Source: an uncultured Acidimicrobiales bacterium | GTDB taxonomy: Bacteria > Actinomycetota > Acidimicrobiia > Acidimicrobiales > SZUA-35 | DNA: 64,000 bases | Direction of reading: 5' to 3' | Assembly: GCA_938029215.1 (NCBI GenBank) | Contig: CALHFG010000093.1 | Coordinates: forward strand, 1 to 64,000 | In this document: piece by piece, positions 10,401 to 19,333 of the stretch | Layout: the number at the start of each line of letters is the position of its first letter | Position numbering within the stretch: position 1 is the stretch's first letter | Notes under the pieces: model-generated | The model's database searches: none | What the model was told of the DNA's origin: nothing | What the model saw: the letters and a program-made list of their open reading frames with translations, nothing else | Position numbers and translations under genes: made by a program

Positions 10401-13400
10401 AGCCTGCATGCGCTCGGCATATGGGGCGACATGGACGCAATGCGCGCCGACATCGCCGACTGCCGGATGATGACCTACGAACTGGGTGTCGACTTCGCCG
10501 CCATCGCGCGAGCCTGGGGCACCGAACACGCCGACTGGGCGATGTGGAACGTGTTGGCACCGCGAGCCGAAGTGGAAGCGGCGGTTAGCGCGGAAGATCG
10601 TGTCCATATCGCGATCATCAACACCGAGACCGACCTCGTCATCGGTGGCGATTCCGATCGTTGTGATGCCGTTGTTGCGGCCCTAGGTGCCCGTCGATGC
10701 CGACCGGTTGGCTACAACCTGGCGTGTCACGTGCCAGAAGTTGCCGCAGCCTTCCATCAGCCCTGGGTCGACGTCCACACCCGGGCGGTGACGCCCCAAC
10801 CCGGGCTCCGGGTGTACTCCAACGGCGTCAACGGTGCCTACGAGGTGAGCACCGAGGCGTGCGCCGACGCAATCACCCGCCAAGCGGAAACCACGCTCGA
10901 CTTTCCGGCCACCATCGATGCTGCATATGCCGACGGGGTTCACGTGTTCGTCGAACATGGTCCCGCCGGCGCCTGCACGAACTTCATTGGTCAAATCCTC
11001 GCCGGCCGGCCCCACCTTGCGGTTCAGCTGGACCGGCGAGGGCGAAACGTCCAGCAGGTGTATGACGCCGCTGCCGCGCTGCTTGCCGCCGGAGTCGACG
11101 TCGATCACCGAGCCCTCGGCGATCGGCTGCGGGCTACACCACCCGCGGAGTCCGATGCAGACGGACCCGTCATGGCGTTCCCAGCCCATCCCGACCCGGT
11201 CCGCCTCCCGCCTCGCCCGACCGCCGCTGTTGCTGGGCAGTCGCAGCAGGCTGGGCAGTCGCAGCAGGCTGGGCGAGCACAAATTCATCAGGCTTCGACG
11301 CCACCTGTTAGGAGAACTGAGACATCAATGAACGGCTCGCCTGCACAGCTCATGGCCCCCGCGCCGACCCTCCCGTCGGTCTTTTCACCGGTCCCGCCCA
11401 TCGGGCCAGACGACAAGCCAGATCCTGTTGACCCTCACCACGATGCGGCGGTTGTCATCCAACAGCATGTCGACACCGCAGCCGGTTTGCATAGTCAATT
11501 TCTTCAGCAGCAAGCGGCGATACACCAACAGTTTCTCCAGATGAGAGCAGCGCTCCCGTCGATCGATGCCGATGCGGAGATCCACCCCCACCAGCCGGTA
11601 ACCCTTCCTCCTCCAGCCGCAACGCCGCCGACGGTCACACCGCCTCGCGAGCCCAAGACGGATTCGAAAACCGGTCCGCAGTGGAACAAGGAGCAGCTGA
11701 AGATTCATTCGTCCGGTCGGATCGCCGACCTCTTTGGGCCGATGTTCGAGCCCCAGTCTGCCCGCACGATCCAGTGTCGAATGCCGGAGCCGCCCTTGCT
11801 TTTGGCCGACCGAGTCACCGGACTTGTGGCAGACCCTGGTGTCCTAGGCAAAGGGACCATTTGGACCGAGACCGACGTGCACGCCGATTCGTGGTATCTG
11901 AACGACGGCTACATGCCGGCCGGTTTCATGATCGAAAGCGGTCAGGCTGACCTGATGCTCATTAGCTATATGGGCATCGACCTTCCCGGAGTCGGTGCGG
12001 TCGCCACCGAAGCCGAACGTTCCTATCGACTTTTGGGATGCACCCTTACCTACCACGGCGACCTTCCATCACCCGGCGAGACACTCGAGTATGAGATTCG
12101 GATCACCGGACACGCACAACACGGCGGCATCCGGATCTTCTTCTTCGAGTACGACTGCACCGTGAACGGCGAGCCGCGGTTGACCGTCCGCGACGCGCAA
12201 GCCGGCTTTTTCAACGCGACCGAACTCGCTGAAGCGTTAGGGGTTCTGTGGACTCCCGAGACCGGTCGCGCCGACCTACGTCCGGATGCCCGCGTCGACC
12301 CGCCTGCGATCACCGGTACCAAGTCGTCGTTCTCTCGCAGCGATGTTGTGGCCTTCAGCGAAGGTCGAGTGGTCGAATGCTTCGGCCCCGAGTATGCATG
12401 GACCCACACCCACACTCGAACGCCCAGCATTCAGTCCGGCCCCCAGCTCTTCATCGACGAAGTCACTCAGTTCGACCCCATGGGAGGGCCCTGGGGTCGA
12501 GGGTTCATGCGTTGTGAAACGACGATTGCCGACGACGCGTGGTTCTTCGACGGCCACTTCAAGAACGATCCGTGCATGCCCGGCAACTTCATGGTCGAAG
12601 CTTGCATTGAAGCCCTTTCGTTCTATCTGGCCGGCTTGGGGTTCACCGCCCAACGCGACGGTTGGCGATTCCAGCCCCTGCCCGATCAGCCGTTTGAATT
12701 GAAGTGTCGGGGTGAGATCAATCCCCAAACCAATCACGTTGCCTACGAGGTGCATGTGGAAGAGGTCCACGCCGGTCCTCACCCAACGGTCATTTGCGAT
12801 GTGGTGGGATATGTCGACGGCAAAGCTGCGTTTCATGCTCACCGCATCGGTGTGGAGCTGGTGCCGGATTGGCCGCTCACCTCAATGCCAGAACTGTATG
12901 AGCACGTGGTTGAGCCCGGGCCGGTCGCCACCGATTCTGAAGGTTTCCCATTCGATTGGAAGGCCATGATTTCCTGCGCCTGGGGTCGGCCTTCGGAGGC
13001 ATTCGGTTCGATGTACCGAATGTTCGACGGAACCCGCCGCTCGCCGCGGCTGCCCGGCGAGCCGTACCACTTCATCAGTCGAATTACCGAGGTGAACGGG
13101 GAGCTAAACGTCTGCGAAGCAGGAATGAAGATCGTCTGCGAATACGACATTCCCGACGACGCGTGGTACTTCGATGAAAACGGCACCGAGACAATGCCGT
13201 TTGCTGTGCTCCTCGAGGCGGCGCTGCAGCCCTGTGGATGGGTTGCGTCCGCTGTAGGTTCGTCCACCGGGTACGAGGACGACATGTTGTTCCGAAATCT
13301 CGACGGAACAGGAACCTTGGTTGACGAACTAACGCGGACCGCTGGCACGCTGACCACTCGGGTCGAGCTAACAAGTGTTTCTGTTGCTGGTGGCATGGTC

Positions 13401-15860
13401 ATCGAGGGGTTCGACGTCGAGTGTCTCCTGGGGGACCGGGTGGTCTACCGGATGGACACCGTCTTCGGCTTCTTCCCCCCGGATGCCTTCGACAATCAAG
13501 TGGGGCTCCCGATCACGGACGTTCATCGAGCCCGCCTCAACTCGAGCGGCCCCCATAGTCACACGGTCGATCTCACGGTGGAACCCGAGCGATACGTGGG
13601 GGGCTCGGCTCGCCTGGCCGCCCCGATGCTGCGAATGCTCGATCGCGCCACGCACGTTCGGGGAGCGGGCGCAGCCGGCCTAGGAGTGGTTCGCGGCGAG
13701 AAGGACGTCGACATAACCGAATGGTTTTTCAAGGCCCACTTTTTCCAAGACCCGGTGCAACCGGGATCGCTGGGAATCGAAGCCCTCCTCCAGCTGCTGC
13801 AGTTCTTCATGCTCGACACCAACATGGCAGCGCCGGGCGCAGAGTTCGAACCGATCATGTTGGGCACGCCAATGTCGTGGAAGTATCGCGGTCAGGTCAC
13901 CCCAAAGAATTCGCTGATCTCTTCAACGATGGAGATCACCGAGGTCGGAAGCGACGAGCGCGGTCCCTTCGTTATCGGCACCGGTTCCCTCTGGTGCGAC
14001 GGCCTCCGAATTTACGAGGTTTCGAACATGGGTATGCGTCTCAAGGATGTGCCCTCGCCCGACTCGCGCTTTGAGCTCAGAAGTGATGTGCCACTCGATC
14101 ACGCAAAGCATGCGCTTCGTACGTATTGGCAGCCTCGGCGAGCCACGCCAACCGACTGGCTGGGCGATGACCTGATGGATGGTCTCGTCGATCGGTACGT
14201 CAACCGAATCATCATGCCGAGTCCGGAGTCGCTGGACAAGCTCCAGGGTCGGTCGGTCATCTTTCTTGCCAACCATCAGGTCCAGATCGAGTCGCTCATC
14301 GTTTCGAACCTGCTGCCAGCCCTCACGGGCGTGAGCATGACCACGGTGGCGAATGCCAAGCATCAACGGCGATGGATTGGACAAGTAATCGAGAACCTCG
14401 ACTCGTTCCCCGGAGCCACCGCCGTTGATCAGATCGCCTATTTCGATCAATCCCGACCCGACACGATGCTGGACCTCATCGATTTGGTCCGCCAACGAAT
14501 GCTTGCCGGGCCGTACTCGTTCTTTGTGCACATCGACGGAACCCGATCCCAGAGCTGTCGAACACCCACCCAACGGTGTAGTTCGGTCTTCATCGATCTT
14601 GCAATGGAGATGAACGTTCCGATCGTCCCCATGCGATTCACCGGTGGTCTCCCGGTTGAACCGATCGCAGGCAAGTCCGAGTTTGGCGTAGGTCATCGAC
14701 CCCAGGATTACTGGCTGGGGGAGTTCATCGAGCCCGACACCTTGCGCTCCATGCCACTTCGACAACGCGTCGATCACATCGTTGGAGCAATCAACGACCT
14801 GGCCATGCCGAACGCTGTCGAGCAGCCGCTGCTGCCCGATCCCGAGTTTGCCGAGACGGTTCAACAATGGCAGCTCGAGTCGGGAACCGGGGAGGTGTTC
14901 GCCGCGATGTGGACCCTTCTGTCCCAGCAAGTAAGTCCTGGTCCTGACACCCGAGCTCTCGTGGAAGCCGCGCGTTCGGGCGTACTTCGCTCCGACGGTA
15001 CCGAGCGGGGTGATTGGCTAGCGAGGACCGGCAAGCTGTTTCTCGGAATGGATCGATCGACCACGACCTCGCATCGAATTGTGGTGAACCGAACCAGTCA
15101 CCCGCACCTGGCCGATCACGCGATCAACGACGTACCCGTCGTTCCGGTTGTATACGCGCTGGAGTGGTTCGCCCGTCAGGCCAACCAGCACCTGCGGGGG
15201 TACGGGTTGGCCGAGCTCACCGGTCTGAAGGTTCTCAAGGGCATTGTCGCCCCTCACTTCTTTGCCGACGGTGACCTGCATCTCCTTGTTTCCGCAACGA
15301 CGGTGAAAGCCGCCGATGAACCGGTCTTGCTATTGGAACTCGCCGACGAGATCAGCGGGAGAGTTCACTATCGGTGCTCGGCACGGCTAACACCAGATGG
15401 CGGAACCGTTGCATCACCGATTACCGATCGAGCATTCACCAGCCCGACCGCTTCGTCGGGCCTATCCCACTACTCCACCGGTGTGCTCTTTCATGGCCCG
15501 GCGTTCCACGTAATCACCGCCGCTCCCGTCGTTGCAGCCGATGGAATGCATGCGTCGATGGTCGGTCTCCTCGGCCGAGGTTGGCCATCGGAAGCGTGGG
15601 TCTCGGACCCAGCGCTACTCGACGGTGGCTTGCAACTTGCGCTTCTGTGGACCGATCACCTGTTGGGCGGGCCGTCGCTACCTACGTCGGTCGGTGCAGT
15701 TCGAATCTTCGGTGGTCCCGTCGAAGGGCCGGTGGCTGCGACCCTCACGGCTCGGAGTTCAAATGCCAACCGGGCGATCTGCGACGTTTCGTTCAAAACC
15801 GGCACGGGCGTGTTGGTGGCGGAGATGATTGGCGTCGAAACCCACCGGCTCCTTGCCTGA
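7422..15860 (+). CDS. pfaC: PUFA synthase subunit, KS-CLF-AT-DH-DH-acyltransferase-DH megasynthase (PfaC/Pfa3 type)
   Basis: 2812 aa, GTG start overlapping the pfaA stop. Domains: ketosynthase (12-455; Cys205 in DAACASS, His340, His376); a second ketosynthase-like domain (about 475-800) with the active-site cysteine replaced (TVSSEE near 632-637), hence a chain-length factor; acyltransferase (about 895-1200; Ser988 in GYSSGE); a linker; two FabA-like double-hotdog dehydratases (about 1450-2200), in which only the second and fourth hotdogs keep the catalytic His (His1712 in GHFKNDPCMPG, His2106 in AHFFQDPVQPG); a PlsC-like acyltransferase (about 2275-2450) with NHQVQIES, an HX4E variant of the usual HX4D, and DGTRS; and a C-terminal PKS-type dehydratase (His2566 in LADHAIND, Asp2734 in LLDGGLQ). 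The PlsC domain suggests direct transfer of the finished chain to a lysophospholipid. KS-CLF-AT-DH-DH-AGPAT is the known Pfa3 layout of myxobacteria; the extra terminal DH is unusual. Confidence 0.92.
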   Translation: MTRGNNPPEEDLVVPFPPVAIVGRACLLPGASSPEELWDAVVNGRDLVGTVPADRWGMAPADVLSNSPQPDRTWSDRGGYVEGFDKIFSPDGFRVPAGDIAGLDPVFQWTLHTAREALRDAGHSEADPARFGAVFGNLSFPSAQMAAFTQAVTIEGLAGYGPEALDAANLQTPDARNRFTSGLPALILERALGLGSGAVALDAACASSLYAIKLACDRLHDGSADLMLAGAVNSADDLCIHLGFSALTALSRTGQSRPFNNQADGLVPAEGCGFVALKLLDSARADGDTIHGIIRGVGLSNDGRGRGLLVPSSDGQTRAISQAIDQAGIDPATVSLLECHATGTQVGDRTEIASSAEVYRQCSGLPIGSLKSNLGHLITAAGVAGLIKVLEAMRHQTRPPTLHVERPIPEVKGSPFRLLADAEPWDRTLTNAGVLRAGVSAFGFGGNNAHLIVEEPGEACTPEPLAPERPSAPIAIVGIGVTAAAAVGRASFADALISQRACLDDDGQGSMDAVSLALKGQKFPPNDLKKTLTQQLAMLQVTDEAIADAGPLPNASTGVYVGMGTDPEAARFGVRWRLATMAKHWGADDDWLAVARDEVGSPLDAAGVLGTMPNIVANRLNSQHDLAGPSFTVSSEERSGIDAINLAARALRVGEIDAALVGAVDLSCEPVHQVASDACLPPDRQTPGDAAVMLILKRLDDAERDQNTVYAVLTDGRTDRSGRPQSDRPDLQLGLADGARSVNHLFGHAHAASGLLHVAAAAISLHHRVEPGNAPLLPSNPGTGTGLAPGVGPRTASVVVDAMDGIMSSSILLAEASNHPAPSSVAPPTVHVFSGRDAAEVVRNARAGLESDGGPARLVVIADGVTQRAERIERGCDHIEHGNPAGVGVHFQASPISGELGFVYTAAGAAYTGMGEQLLRAMPELVDPVGERFPLRDMAGWVYGEGAAADRQTSPDDYLWGSSLLCQAHTVLSRDVLKLQPTAAIGYSSGETNSLHALGIWGDMDAMRADIADCRMMTYELGVDFAAIARAWGTEHADWAMWNVLAPRAEVEAAVSAEDRVHIAIINTETDLVIGGDSDRCDAVVAALGARRCRPVGYNLACHVPEVAAAFHQPWVDVHTRAVTPQPGLRVYSNGVNGAYEVSTEACADAITRQAETTLDFPATIDAAYADGVHVFVEHGPAGACTNFIGQILAGRPHLAVQLDRRGRNVQQVYDAAAALLAAGVDVDHRALGDRLRATPPAESDADGPVMAFPAHPDPVRLPPRPTAAVAGQSQQAGQSQQAGRAQIHQASTPPVRRTETSMNGSPAQLMAPAPTLPSVFSPVPPIGPDDKPDPVDPHHDAAVVIQQHVDTAAGLHSQFLQQQAAIHQQFLQMRAALPSIDADAEIHPHQPVTLPPPAATPPTVTPPREPKTDSKTGPQWNKEQLKIHSSGRIADLFGPMFEPQSARTIQCRMPEPPLLLADRVTGLVADPGVLGKGTIWTETDVHADSWYLNDGYMPAGFMIESGQADLMLISYMGIDLPGVGAVATEAERSYRLLGCTLTYHGDLPSPGETLEYEIRITGHAQHGGIRIFFFEYDCTVNGEPRLTVRDAQAGFFNATELAEALGVLWTPETGRADLRPDARVDPPAITGTKSSFSRSDVVAFSEGRVVECFGPEYAWTHTHTRTPSIQSGPQLFIDEVTQFDPMGGPWGRGFMRCETTIADDAWFFDGHFKNDPCMPGNFMVEACIEALSFYLAGLGFTAQRDGWRFQPLPDQPFELKCRGEINPQTNHVAYEVHVEEVHAGPHPTVICDVVGYVDGKAAFHAHRIGVELVPDWPLTSMPELYEHVVEPGPVATDSEGFPFDWKAMISCAWGRPSEAFGSMYRMFDGTRRSPRLPGEPYHFISRITEVNGELNVCEAGMKIVCEYDIPDDAWYFDENGTETMPFAVLLEAALQPCGWVASAVGSSTGYEDDMLFRNLDGTGTLVDELTRTAGTLTTRVELTSVSVAGGMVIEGFDVECLLGDRVVYRMDTVFGFFPPDAFDNQVGLPITDVHRARLNSSGPHSHTVDLTVEPERYVGGSARLAAPMLRMLDRATHVRGAGAAGLGVVRGEKDVDITEWFFKAHFFQDPVQPGSLGIEALLQLLQFFMLDTNMAAPGAEFEPIMLGTPMSWKYRGQVTPKNSLISSTMEITEVGSDERGPFVIGTGSLWCDGLRIYEVSNMGMRLKDVPSPDSRFELRSDVPLDHAKHALRTYWQPRRATPTDWLGDDLMDGLVDRYVNRIIMPSPESLDKLQGRSVIFLANHQVQIESLIVSNLLPALTGVSMTTVANAKHQRRWIGQVIENLDSFPGATAVDQIAYFDQSRPDTMLDLIDLVRQRMLAGPYSFFVHIDGTRSQSCRTPTQRCSSVFIDLAMEMNVPIVPMRFTGGLPVEPIAGKSEFGVGHRPQDYWLGEFIEPDTLRSMPLRQRVDHIVGAINDLAMPNAVEQPLLPDPEFAETVQQWQLESGTGEVFAAMWTLLSQQVSPGPDTRALVEAARSGVLRSDGTERGDWLARTGKLFLGMDRSTTTSHRIVVNRTSHPHLADHAINDVPVVPVVYALEWFARQANQHLRGYGLAELTGLKVLKGIVAPHFFADGDLHLLVSATTVKAADEPVLLLELADEISGRVHYRCSARLTPDGGTVASPITDRAFTSPTASSGLSHYSTGVLFHGPAFHVITAAPVVAADGMHASMVGLLGRGWPSEAWVSDPALLDGGLQLALLWTDHLLGGPSLPTSVGAVRIFGGPVEGPVAATLTARSSNANRAICDVSFKTGTGVLVAEMIGVETHRLLA

Positions 15861-15879
15861 GCGGCCATCGGTCAGAAAT

Positions 15880-15895
15880 AAAGTGCGATCACTTT
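15880..15895. promoter_or_regulatory. Inverted repeat between pfaC and the peptidase gene
   Basis: AAAGTG-CGAT-CACTTT, a perfect 6-4-6 inverted repeat 18 bp before the next start. It could be an operator or part of a weak terminator for the pfa operon; the arms are AT-rich and no T-run follows. Confidence 0.35.
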
Positions 15896-15912
15896 CGACC
15901 CGTTGAAAGAGT

Positions 15913-18060
15913 GTGGATAATCGCATCTCTCGTTTCGTCATCGGCATGTTGCTTTGCCTGGCCATGACCGTTGTTGCCGTTCCGCCTGCTGACGCAGTCG
16001 ATGGGCTAGCGATTCGGTCGACCACATCGTTCGTTGTTGACCCCGTCGACGAGTCGATTCGAGTCGACGCTACGTATTCGGTCACCAACGTGACACCGGA
16101 CCGACGGACGAGCCGCGGTATCACCCAGTACTACTACAGCGGACTGTCGGTGCCCGTGCCGGCGGAAGCGGTGGATGTCGGCGCCGTTCGGTCCGACGGT
16201 CGTACGCTCAATGTGAGCTTCGATGAAGAGGACGCCGATCAGTTCAGTCGGTTTGCTGCAGTCTCGTTCGGACGCAATGTGTTCTATCGAAAGACCACGA
16301 CCTTCACGGTGTCATACCGGTTGCCATCGGGGGCGGCGCGATCGGACGACTCGGGCGTCCGAGTCAATCCGGCTTACGCCGTTTTCGGCGCCTACGGCGT
16401 CGGCGACCCCAATGCGGTGACGGTCCGGGTTGAAGTGCCGGCCGACTTTGATGTGACGGTCGAGGGAGGATCGGCTGAACTCGTAGAACAGGATGGTGTA
16501 AAGGTCTACGAGGTTGCCGACATCGAAAACCCGGAGGACTTTTTCCTGTTCGTGGTGGCTCGAAACGATGACGCCCTGTCACGTCGGGTGGTCGACATCG
16601 GTGACGATCGCAAGGTAGAGATTCTGCACTGGCCCGGCGACACCGAGTGGGCAGACTTCGTTGAGAACGAACTCGAGACAGGCTTCGTGGAGTTACAGGA
16701 ACTGATCGGGCAACCGTTTGAGGACCAGAACCTGGAGATTATCGAGTCGGTCGATCCCTCCCTGCAGGGCTATGCCGGCTGGTATATCCCCGAAGACGAG
16801 TTGATCGAGGTCAGTGAGGATCTTGACCGATCGCTGATCTTGCACGAACTCTCCCACGCCTGGTTCAACGGCGATCTCTTTCAGGAACGTTGGATCACCG
16901 AAGGCCTGGCCGAGGAGTACTCCAGCCGCGCCTTGGAGGCATCCGGGGAGCGGCTTGACTGGCCAGCAGCCCCGTGGGGCAGTGAGAAGGACCGTCAGCA
17001 GCTGAACCGGTGGAACCCCTTTGTCGTCCCCGAAGACGAGCGTTTCGAGGTCGAACGCTATGGCTACAACACGTCCTGGTACGTCATTCGCCAACTCACC
17101 GATGAGATTGGCGTGGAGGCCATGAGCGAAGTCATCGATTCGGTGATGGACGGTGTCACGGCCTATCCAGGCGATGGCGAGGCCGAACCAGCGACCGGAA
17201 TCGACAACAACTGGCGCCGCTTCCTGGATCTTCTCCAAGAGCAGGAGGAGTCTGAAGAAGCCGAGGATCTCTTCAGGAAGTTCGTGGTCACCGATTCTCA
17301 GAAGACCGTTCTCGATCGACGAGCTGAAGTGAGGCTCCGCTACCAGGAGGTGCAGACCGAGGGGGCTGAATGGGCACCCCCGGTTGGTCTTCGGGAACTC
17401 ATGACTATTTGGAGGTTCGTTGATATCGACGACAGTTTCGACGCGATTTCGGAAACTCTCGCCGCCCGAGACCAGCTAGCCGAACAAAGCAACCCGTTGG
17501 AATTGACCGTCCCCGCGTCGCTCGAGGCGAGCTATGAAGGCGCCGAGGAGGTCGAGGACCTCGTCGATCTCACCGCCGAACTCCAAGGGTACGAACTGGC
17601 GGCGGGAACGATTGCGACCGCCGAAGCCGAGATGGCTGCTGACCGCGGGGTCATCGAACGCATCGGTCTCATCGACACCGACTACAACCCTTTGCTGCAG
17701 TCGGCCCGGTCGAGCTTCGAGGCAGGTTCTCCCCAGTCTGCAATCGGCGACGCTGAGAACTTGATCGCCGGGTTTGCGGCCGCCCAAGAACGCGGCACGG
17801 AACGGACGCTCTATGCGGGGGCTGCGCTGCTCGCCTTCGGGATGCTGGTTCTCGCGGCTGTGATATGGCGCCGACGGCGACGGACGCCAGAAGATGAGAG
17901 CGCTCCGAATTCAACGTTGGTCGAGGACAAGATTGGGGCAACGGCGACGGAGGTTCCGGCTATGGAACCGGCGAGTTCTTGGGTAGCTCCGGAACTGTCG
18001 GCCTCGTTTGGGACCACACCACGCGAGCCGGGCGGCGCACCCCCCTCTAGCGGGAGCTAG
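15913..18060 (+). CDS. Secreted, membrane-anchored M1-like zinc metallopeptidase
   Basis: 715 aa. The N-terminus is a signal peptide (ISRFVIGMLLCLAMTVVAVPPADA). Residues 311-315 form the zinc site HELSH, followed by EGLAEEY about 20 residues later, which supplies the third zinc ligand; this is the gluzincin arrangement of the M1 family. A C-terminal hydrophobic helix (about 636-655, GAALLAFGMLVLAAVIW) followed by RRRRR would anchor it in the membrane with the peptidase outside. Start GTG 15913 gives the cleanest signal peptide; an in-frame ATG lies 11 codons further on. Substrate unknown. The gene is 52 bp downstream of the pfa operon on the same strand, but nothing links their functions. Confidence 0.75.
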   Translation: MDNRISRFVIGMLLCLAMTVVAVPPADAVDGLAIRSTTSFVVDPVDESIRVDATYSVTNVTPDRRTSRGITQYYYSGLSVPVPAEAVDVGAVRSDGRTLNVSFDEEDADQFSRFAAVSFGRNVFYRKTTTFTVSYRLPSGAARSDDSGVRVNPAYAVFGAYGVGDPNAVTVRVEVPADFDVTVEGGSAELVEQDGVKVYEVADIENPEDFFLFVVARNDDALSRRVVDIGDDRKVEILHWPGDTEWADFVENELETGFVELQELIGQPFEDQNLEIIESVDPSLQGYAGWYIPEDELIEVSEDLDRSLILHELSHAWFNGDLFQERWITEGLAEEYSSRALEASGERLDWPAAPWGSEKDRQQLNRWNPFVVPEDERFEVERYGYNTSWYVIRQLTDEIGVEAMSEVIDSVMDGVTAYPGDGEAEPATGIDNNWRRFLDLLQEQEESEEAEDLFRKFVVTDSQKTVLDRRAEVRLRYQEVQTEGAEWAPPVGLRELMTIWRFVDIDDSFDAISETLAARDQLAEQSNPLELTVPASLEASYEGAEEVEDLVDLTAELQGYELAAGTIATAEAEMAADRGVIERIGLIDTDYNPLLQSARSSFEAGSPQSAIGDAENLIAGFAAAQERGTERTLYAGAALLAFGMLVLAAVIWRRRRRTPEDESAPNSTLVEDKIGATATEVPAMEPASSWVAPELSASFGTTPREPGGAPPSSGS

Positions 18061-18107
18061 TCGGCCAGCGCCAGTCGAATAGTTTCCGGTCCTGACGGGG
18101 CTCGGCG

Positions 18108-18113
18108 TAGTCT
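18108..18113 (+). promoter_or_regulatory. -10 box TAGTCT of the FAD oxidoreductase gene
   Basis: TAGTCT ends 5 nt before ATG 18119, so the transcript would be leaderless. Confidence 0.4.
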
Positions 18114-18118
18114 CTTGC

Positions 18119-19333
18119 ATGAGCGAATTGTCGGCAGAGATTGCGGTCATAGGTCTGGGTCTCATCGGCTCGGCGGCTATGAGGCACCTGGTGCTCGCTG
18201 GCAGATCTGTGGTCGGCATCGGTCCGGCGGAACCGGCCGACTGGGCCGTCCACGACGGACCATATGCGAGCCACTATGACAACGGGCGTATCACCAGACG
18301 CCTGGACGCTCGCCGAGAGTGGGCGATCCTCGCTCGCCGAGCGATCGAGCAGTACTCCACGATCGAAGCAGAATCAGGCATCGCATTTCACAACCCGGCC
18401 GGCCTCACGTTTGTACGCAAAGACCCCGAGGGCATAGCCAACCAGCGTGATGTTATTGATCACCTTGGATTGCCGGTGACCATTGGGAAAACCGAATTAG
18501 GCGACGGACCCCGCCATTACTCCTTCCCGGACAACTGGACAACCCTCACCGAACCAGCTCCGGCCGGCGCCATCGATCCTCGGGCGATGGTTAGGGCCCA
18601 AGTGATCGCCTCCGAGCGTCACGGCGCCACCGTCGTCGGGGAGCCCGCCCGTGTGCTTCGCCGAAGTGAATCAGGGTGGCGGATCGAAACGGCAACGAGC
18701 ACCGTTGAGGCCAGTTCGGTACTGCTTGCCACGGGCGCCTACCTACAGGACCTCCACGATCTGGAGGTTCAGGCCAGCGTTCGACCCGAAGCCGTCATTC
18801 TCGGCAGGATCTCCGACGGCGAGGCGGAGCGGTTGTCGGACCTCGAATCAGTCATCTATCTGCTTGACCACCCGCAGATCGACGACGTCTACGTGTGTCC
18901 GCCGGTGCGGTATCCCGATGGTCACGTTCACATCAAAATGGGAGGTTCACACACCGCCGCCCGCGAGATGACCACGGAGTTGGCCAAACGAAAGTGGATG
19001 GCTGGTTCCGATGCCGACGAGCAGTTGTCCGTCATGACCGAGGTCCTGACCACGATCTTGCCCGACGTGGCATTCGAGTCCTTCCAGATGAAGCCCTGTC
19101 TCATAACCGACACCGCCTCAGGTCTTCCCTACGTGGACATTCTCGCCCGAGGTCTCTACATGGCTGCTGGGGGAAACGGCCACGCCGCAAAGAGTGCCGA
19201 CGGGATTGGCGCGCTCGCGTCGGAGCTCATTTTGAACGAGGGTGGCTGGACCGATCCTGAACTGGCGAGGGACGCCTTTGCGGTTCGACTCGGCTCATGG
19301 TCGCCGAGCGAGGGCTCACGCCACGGCAACTGA
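18119..19333 (+). CDS. FAD-dependent amine oxidase, DAO / sarcosine oxidase family
   Basis: 404 aa, a single DAO-fold protein. The N-terminal Rossmann motif IAVIGLGLIGSAA binds FAD, and the C-terminal GLYMAAGGNGHAAKSADG is the second conserved FAD contact of the family. KPCLITDT in the C-terminal half resembles the position where monomeric sarcosine oxidase and N-methyltryptophan oxidase hold FAD through a cysteine, so covalent flavin is possible. The expected reaction is oxidative demethylation or deamination of a small secondary amine with release of hydrogen peroxide; the substrate is not inferable. Its stop (TGATCA) abuts that of the convergent anti-sigma gene with no spacer. Confidence 0.8.
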   Translation: MSELSAEIAVIGLGLIGSAAMRHLVLAGRSVVGIGPAEPADWAVHDGPYASHYDNGRITRRLDARREWAILARRAIEQYSTIEAESGIAFHNPAGLTFVRKDPEGIANQRDVIDHLGLPVTIGKTELGDGPRHYSFPDNWTTLTEPAPAGAIDPRAMVRAQVIASERHGATVVGEPARVLRRSESGWRIETATSTVEASSVLLATGAYLQDLHDLEVQASVRPEAVILGRISDGEAERLSDLESVIYLLDHPQIDDVYVCPPVRYPDGHVHIKMGGSHTAAREMTTELAKRKWMAGSDADEQLSVMTEVLTTILPDVAFESFQMKPCLITDTASGLPYVDILARGLYMAAGGNGHAAKSADGIGALASELILNEGGWTDPELARDAFAVRLGSWSPSEGSRHGN

